NCBI RefSeq assembly: GCF_000715495.1
Contig: NZ_JNLX01000128.1
Span: 1 to 64,000, forward strand
DNA from: Hymenobacter sp. IS2118
GTDB taxonomy: Bacteria > Bacteroidota > Bacteroidia > Cytophagales > Hymenobacteraceae
DNA length: 64,000 nt
Reading direction: 5' to 3'
Part shown: positions 60,272-64,000 of the stretch, piece after piece
Layout: every line of letters starts with the position of its first letter
How positions within the stretch are numbered: the stretch's first letter is position 1
Program-made: the position numbers and the translations under genes
Notes under the pieces: generated by a model
Database searches by the model: none
Told to the model about the DNA's origin: nothing
What the model saw: the letters and a program-made list of their open reading frames with translations, nothing else

Positions 60272-61489
60272 ATGGGGAATTATCTAAAAATATTAGTTGG
60301 CCTTGTGGCTCTGCTAATTAGAGTGGGAGAGGCGCGGGCGCAGGTCGATAATTCTACTTTCTACAAACCTAACCCTGGCGAAGTATTAGTTGGCGAAGCT
60401 TCTCCTAACGGTGATGTAGGCAACATTGGTCCTACAACTCAGCCAACAGGTGGGGATGTGAGGTTAAGCTTGCACTCGTTCACCTTCTTCAAAAACAATG
60501 AGTACTTCAATAAGATTGTGGACGGCTACACGTTGTTTGGCACACAGTTAAACCCTCAGTTGGTTTATTACCCCACCAAGGATTTACGCCTCGAAGCAGG
60601 CGTTTTTCTGTGGAAAGACTTTGGCAACCCGCAATTGCAGCAAGTGCGCCCCACTTATCGCGCCACTTGGACTAAGGACAACCATCAGTTCATGTTGGGA
60701 AACATCCGGGCTAATCTTAATCATGACTACATTGAGCCGCTTCTCAATTTCGAGCGGGTGATACTGAATCCGTTGGAAGAAGGCTTGCAGTACCGGTACC
60801 TTGGCAATAGGCTGTTCCTGGACGTGTGGGTGGACTGGCAGCGCCAGCAGTACCGCAACAGCAACTTTCAGGAGGAAATAGCGGGTGGGCTAAGCGGGAG
60901 CTACCGAATCAGCGGTGACAACAGCAACTGGCAAATAACGCTACCTTTTCAACTCACGGCAACTCACCGCGGTGGGCAAATCGACACAGTTGATAAGCCC
61001 TTGCAGACGTTGGTAAACGAAGCAGCCGGAATAGGGGTGTACCGTCCTTTAAATGGTGGCGTACTTCGGGCTGTCCGCTTCAACGGCTACGTGCTCGGCT
61101 TCCAAGATAACTCTCCGACCCAGGGCCAAAACCCCTTCAAGTACGGCAACGGCTTTTACCTGAACACCACGTTCGAAACCCGCTACGCGGATGTGATGCT
61201 GAGCTACTGGCGCGGCTCGCGCTTTATCGCGCCGCTGGGGGGCGACTTGTACCAGAGTGCCTCACGGACGGTATCAAACTCGGCGTTTCTGGACCGTGAG
61301 CGGCGGATTCTGCTGGTGCGACTACTGCGCGATTTCCGCATTTCGGATGCCGCCGCGCTTACGGTGCGCGTGGAACCGGTTTACGACTTCAACGCCAAGC
61401 TGCTGGACTACTCCTTTGGGGTGTACCTGAATTTCCGGCAGGAATGGCTGCTGGGCAATGTGAGCCAGCGGGTGCGGGTGGGGCAATAA
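60272..61489 (+). CDS. Outer-membrane beta-barrel-like hypothetical protein
   Basis: A 405-residue exported protein. ATG 60272, preceded by GGAAAGGGGAAATAT, gives signal MGNYLKILVGLVALLIRVGEARA-Q. Alternating aromatic beta strands (LNPQLVYYPTKDLRLEAGVFLWKDFG, LQYRYLGNRLFLDVWVDWQRQQY, SYWRGSRFIAPLGGDLYQS) end in a barrel-type C-terminus. AT-richer than its neighbours, most clearly in the first half. Function unknown; porin-like role is possible. Confidence 0.75.
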   Translation: MGNYLKILVGLVALLIRVGEARAQVDNSTFYKPNPGEVLVGEASPNGDVGNIGPTTQPTGGDVRLSLHSFTFFKNNEYFNKIVDGYTLFGTQLNPQLVYYPTKDLRLEAGVFLWKDFGNPQLQQVRPTYRATWTKDNHQFMLGNIRANLNHDYIEPLLNFERVILNPLEEGLQYRYLGNRLFLDVWVDWQRQQYRNSNFQEEIAGGLSGSYRISGDNSNWQITLPFQLTATHRGGQIDTVDKPLQTLVNEAAGIGVYRPLNGGVLRAVRFNGYVLGFQDNSPTQGQNPFKYGNGFYLNTTFETRYADVMLSYWRGSRFIAPLGGDLYQSASRTVSNSAFLDRERRILLVRLLRDFRISDAAALTVRVEPVYDFNAKLLDYSFGVYLNFRQEWLLGNVSQRVRVGQ

Positions 61490-61490
61490 C

Positions 61491-61552
61491 GTGGCATAAG
61501 CTTTAGCTTGTGCGTCGCAACGTTGCCACGCACAAGCTGAAGCTTATGCCAC
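61491..61552. repeat. Palindromic repeat, AAGCTTTAGCTT family, copy 2
   Basis: 25-nt arms (61491-61515 and 61528-61552), one mismatch, 12-nt loop. It starts 2 bases after the stop of the outer-membrane gene and its right arm overlaps the GNAT gene's end, where GCATAA supplies the last Ala codon and the stop. Confidence 0.85.
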
Positions 61553-62095
61553 ATCGCGCACGAGCCAGAAGCGGCAGATATCGGCCAGCGCGTCGGAATT
61601 GCGAAACCAGTGCATCCGTTTGGATGGCGGCTCCAGCTGGAAGCCGGCGGCGCGGGCTACGGCCTGCCCGCGCCCGTTGTGGGCGTAACAGCGCACCAGC
61701 AGGCGCTGGCTGCCCACCGATTCAAACCCAAAGGCGATGGTAGCCAGCAGGGCTTCACGGGCAAAACCCTGTCCCTCGGCCGCGGCGGCCAGGTAGTAAC
61801 CAATTTCAGCCTGCCCCTTCAGCTGCGGCATGAGGCAGATGTCGCCCACGTATTCGGCCGTGGCCCGATGCCAGATACCGAACACGTAGAAGCGGCCGGT
61901 GCGCCAGTCCTCAACGAAGGCTCGTAGAGAAGCCACGGCATCGGTGGGCTCGCGCACGGCCAGCAGGCGGTCAGGGAAGGAGGACTGGAGACGGGCGCGG
62001 TTGGCGTGCAGCAGCGCGAAGAAGTCGTCGGCATCGGCCGGCTCGTAGGGGCGCAGGCAGAGGCGTTCGGTATAGAGCGGGGCGCGGGGCAGCAT
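61544..62095 (-). CDS. GNAT-family N-acetyltransferase (RimJ/RimL-like)
   Basis: A 183-residue acetyltransferase, ATG 62095 (MLPRAPLYTERLCLRPYEPADADDFF), the RimJ/RimL type start. AEIGYYLAAAAEGQGFAREALLATIAFGFE is the acetyl-CoA binding motif A, and LLVRCYAHNGRGQAVARAAGFQ motif B. The end (RDVA-stop) is provided by the palindromic repeat. The substrate is unknown. Confidence 0.9.
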   Translation of the reverse strand: MLPRAPLYTERLCLRPYEPADADDFFALLHANRARLQSSFPDRLLAVREPTDAVASLRAFVEDWRTGRFYVFGIWHRATAEYVGDICLMPQLKGQAEIGYYLAAAAEGQGFAREALLATIAFGFESVGSQRLLVRCYAHNGRGQAVARAAGFQLEPPSKRMHWFRNSDALADICRFWLVRDVA

Positions 62096-62110
62096 GGCAG
62101 CAGAATACGA

Positions 62111-62148
62111 AAAAAGGGCCGCCTCTGTGCCCAGAAGCGGCCCTTTCG
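62111..62148 (-). terminator. Terminator after the 62164-62655 gene
   Basis: 10-bp stem AAAGGGCCGC / GCGGCCCTTT with A/T flanks, 14-nt loop, just past the minus-strand stop at 62164 and only 16 bases before the GNAT start. Confidence 0.75.
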
Positions 62149-62163
62149 AAAGCATCAAAAACG

Positions 62164-62655
62164 CTATTTGTTTGCGCCCACGTACTGGCTGGGGCTCCCT
62201 AAGGCCTGCTGCGTGCGCATCACGTTCACCTGCCGGGCTGCCTCGTTGAAAAACTCCAGGCGGCGAATCAGCATTTCCTTTATCAGCACGCGGCCTTCGG
62301 GCGTGCGCATGGTGCCGCGCTTGTCGGCCAGCACGCGCGCCATGGCGGCCAGCGTCTGGCCCTCATGCTTCATAAACTGCTGCTGAAACTCAGCCAGCCG
62401 GGCCACGCCGGTGGCGCTGAGCACAAAGTCTTCGCCCGCGCCCTGGTTTAGCACTTCGCACAGCACGTACACTTCGATGGGCAGGCTGGTTTCAAGGGCC
62501 GTGGTGCGTAGCTCAAGGCCGGCCGCCAGGGCGTCGAGGATGATGCGCACGTTGCGCTCAAATTGCTGATAGTAGGCTTGGGCTTCCACTAGTGAAGGGT
62601 TGAATGTTGAGGGTTGAGTTTTGAGTTTTAGGCTGAAGGCGCTTGGGGCATTCAA
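62164..62655 (-). CDS. Small helical hypothetical protein with repeat-derived N-terminus
   Basis: A 163-residue soluble helical protein. The first ~21 residues (MNAPSAFSLKLKTQPSTFNP) are encoded by a word-repeat hairpin (62598-62685) and look non-conserved; a plausible core begins at LVEAQAYYQQFERNVRIILDALAAGLELR. Later AEFQQQFMKHEGQTLAAMARVL and RTPEGRVLIKEMLIRRLEFFNEAARQVN. No domain recognised. It follows the MoxR gene by 26 bases and probably shares its transcript. Confidence 0.7.
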   Translation of the reverse strand: MNAPSAFSLKLKTQPSTFNPSLVEAQAYYQQFERNVRIILDALAAGLELRTTALETSLPIEVYVLCEVLNQGAGEDFVLSATGVARLAEFQQQFMKHEGQTLAAMARVLADKRGTMRTPEGRVLIKEMLIRRLEFFNEAARQVNVMRTQQALGSPSQYVGANK

Positions 62656-62685
62656 CCCTCAACATTCAAAACTCAGCATTTCTAA
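62598..62685. repeat. Word-repeat hairpin between and into genes
   Basis: TTGAATGTTGAGGGTTGAG words on the left and ATTCAACCCTCAACATTC words on the right form an imperfect inverted repeat. Its left half codes for the N-terminus of the 62164-62655 gene. Same style as the segment inside pheS. Confidence 0.75.
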
Positions 62686-63638
62686 AGTAGTTCTTTCACA
62701 ATCTGCTCTACGCCTATGCCTTCGGCTTCGGCTTTGAAATTGCGCACAAGGCGGTGGCGCAGAATGGGCACCGCAACGGCGCGCACGTCCTCAATATCGG
62801 GCGAGTATTTGCCGTTGAGCAGGGCGTTGCATTTGGCGCCCACCACAAGGTGCTGCGAGGCCCGCGGGCCGGCGCCCCATTCCAGCAGCTGGTTGGCGCG
62901 GGGGGCGGCGCGCTCGGTGTTGGGGCGGGTTTTGTGCACCAGGCTCACGGCGTATTCCACCACGTTATCGGCCACGGGCACGCGCCGTACCAACTCCTGA
63001 AATGCCTGAATGTCGGCCGCGTGCAGCACTTTATTCACCGTCTGCTTGCGGTCCGACGTGGTGTTGCGCACGATGCTCAGCTCCTCGGCGTAGCTGGGGT
63101 AGCCCAGCTCAATGTTGAACATGAATCGGTCGAGCTGGGCTTCAGGCAACGGGTAGGTGCCTTCCTGCTCGATGGGATTTTGCGTGGCCAGCACGAAAAA
63201 CGGGCGCGCCAGCGGGTAGCGCTGCCCGGCTACGGTCACCGCGTATTCCTGCATCGATTCGAGCAGGGCGGCCTGGGTTTTTGGCGGCGTCCGGTTGATT
63301 TCGTCGGCCAGAATTATGTTAGCGAATACGGGGCCTTTCACGAAGTGAAAATCCCGCTGCTGGTTCATGGTTTCTGAGCCCACGATGTCGGAAGGCATCA
63401 AATCGGGCGTGAACTGGATGCGGTTGAACGACAGGTCCAGCGAATCGGCAATGGTCTGAATCAACAGGGTTTTGGCCAGGCCGGGCACCCCAACCAAGAG
63501 GCTATGGCCCTGCGAAAACACGGCCGTGAGCACCAAGCGCACCACTTCGTCCTGCCCCACGATGACTTTGCCGATTTCCTGGCGCAGCTTCTGAAAGGAG
63601 GCGGCCAGCGCATCGGCGGCTTCTTTGTCGTTCATCAT
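62682..63638 (-). CDS. MoxR-family AAA+ ATPase
   Basis: A 318-residue ATPase chaperone. Walker A GVPGLAKT (about residues 39-46), Walker B ANIILADEINRTPPKTQAALLESMQE (about 108-133), sensor 1 ATQNPIEQEGTYPLPEAQLDRFM. Start MMNDKEAAD; either of two adjacent ATGs may be used. MoxR ATPases usually precede a VWA/DUF58 operon; here a small helical gene follows instead. Transcribed with the peptidylprolyl isomerase upstream (about 99 bases). Confidence 0.93.
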   Translation of the reverse strand: MMNDKEAADALAASFQKLRQEIGKVIVGQDEVVRLVLTAVFSQGHSLLVGVPGLAKTLLIQTIADSLDLSFNRIQFTPDLMPSDIVGSETMNQQRDFHFVKGPVFANIILADEINRTPPKTQAALLESMQEYAVTVAGQRYPLARPFFVLATQNPIEQEGTYPLPEAQLDRFMFNIELGYPSYAEELSIVRNTTSDRKQTVNKVLHAADIQAFQELVRRVPVADNVVEYAVSLVHKTRPNTERAAPRANQLLEWGAGPRASQHLVVGAKCNALLNGKYSPDIEDVRAVAVPILRHRLVRNFKAEAEGIGVEQIVKELL

Positions 63639-63639
63639 G

Positions 63640-63736
63640 CTCGGTTAGTTGTCAGTTATTAGGTGGCAGTTGTTAGCACGCTACTCGAAGTTAAGCTGTG
63701 AGCCCAGCCCGACAACCGATTACGAGTAACCGACAA
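63640..63736. repeat. Word-repeat spacer between moxR and the isomerase gene
   Basis: TTAGTTGTCAGTTATTAGG words on the left and AACCGACAACTAGC words on the right make a loose inverted repeat, the same style as the pheS insert and 62598-62685. Confidence 0.5.
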
Positions 63737-64000
63737 CTAGCGCTCAGCTACGTCCAGCACTTTGCACTGGGCATATTCCGGCGCGATTTCCAGGTACACG
63801 GTACCCCGGTTTTGCAGGAACCACTCGTCCAGGGCTTTGTTGCGCTTTTCGTTGAGCGCGGCCGCCGCAATTTTCTGGTAGTCTTCCTGCAGGTTGGCCT
63901 GGTGGGGCGCGGTGTTCGATTTCAGCCACAGGATGCGCATGGCGTCCTTGCCGTCGTCGGTGCGGTAGGGCAGGGGCGGGGTGATGCTGCCCACTTTCAT
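63737..64000 (-). CDS. C-terminal end of a peptidylprolyl isomerase (SurA-like), cut by the window edge
   Basis: At least 87 codons; the frame stays open to base 64000, so the ATG there is internal. KVGSITPPLPYRTDDGKDAMRILWLKSNTAPHQANLQEDYQKI is the distal part of a parvulin-type periplasmic isomerase of Bacteroidota, followed by the helical tail that ends NRGTVYLEIAPEYAQC. Such proteins assist folding of outer-membrane proteins. The rest lies right of the window. Confidence 0.72.
   Translation of the reverse strand: MKVGSITPPLPYRTDDGKDAMRILWLKSNTAPHQANLQEDYQKIAAAALNEKRNKALDEWFLQNRGTVYLEIAPEYAQCKVLDVAER

Overview
The window comes from a GC-rich member of the Bacteroidota, most likely a Hymenobacter-like species of the Cytophagales. 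This rests on a type IX secretion (T9SS) C-terminal domain, a SusC/RagA-like TonB-dependent receptor, bacillithiol genes (bshC, ytxJ), families typical of this phylum (DUF2157 with GDYXXLXY, DUF1206, DUF3089, PID-CTERM) and the near absence of Shine-Dalgarno sequences. The assignment is by family content only. I saw no tRNA, rRNA or CRISPR array.

Layout. 1-1.2 kb: right part of an IS5-family element that has cut an mnmD-like tRNA methyltransferase gene inside its SAM-binding motif. 1.2-9.8 kb: erythromycin-esterase-like secreted protein, a DUF2157/GDYXXLXY membrane pair, tonB-exbD, 5-formyl-THF cyclo-ligase, a carboxypeptidase-regulatory-domain protein and bshC. 10-13.6 kb: a cell-surface cluster (PID-CTERM peptide, DUF3494 ice-binding/T9SS protein, AraC regulator). 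14.2-17.4 kb: rimO, a Uma2 nuclease and pheS carrying an unusual in-frame low-complexity insert. 17.5-19.5 kb: three consecutive small secreted proteins that share an APG-x-P motif. 19.6-26.6 kb: M16 peptidase, TonB-dependent receptor, lipoprotein and a fused E1 alpha/beta 2-oxoacid dehydrogenase. 26.7-29.3 kb: a siroheme synthase-TSUP transporter fusion beside what looks like a cysH stump, between repeats. 29.3-35.8 kb: secreted proteins, ytxJ, OsmC, two tandem AT-richer exostosin-like glycosyltransferases and lipA. 35.9-42.1 kb: lipoproteins, gcvP, a saccharopine/alanine-dehydrogenase-like enzyme and a decayed Uma2 gene. 42.2-50.8 kb: mostly small membrane, lipoprotein and hypothetical genes. 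50.9-53.6 kb: rplM-rpsI-rpsB-tsf. 53.8-64 kb: GT-C-like membrane protein, pseudouridine synthase, PhoR/PhoB-like pair, DUF3108, recA, an outer-membrane protein, GNAT, MoxR ATPase and the end of a SurA-like isomerase.

Shared functions: bshC and ytxJ belong to bacillithiol metabolism. lipA supplies the lipoyl cofactor used by the glycine cleavage system (gcvP) and by 2-oxoacid dehydrogenases (E1). The TonB/ExbD genes energise receptors such as the SusC-like protein. The siroheme-TSUP gene and cysH stump suggest a reduced sulfate-assimilation locus.

The most striking non-genic content is a set of short palindromic repeats: a 173-bp MITE-like element present twice in opposite orientation, a GAGATGCTTCG hairpin family, an AAGCTTTAGCTT hairpin family, and word-repeat hairpins, one of which lies inside pheS. 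Several touch or modify genes: one ends the cysH stump, one supplies the stop codon of a GNAT gene, one sits between rplM and rpsI, and one abuts the start of a DUF3089 gene.
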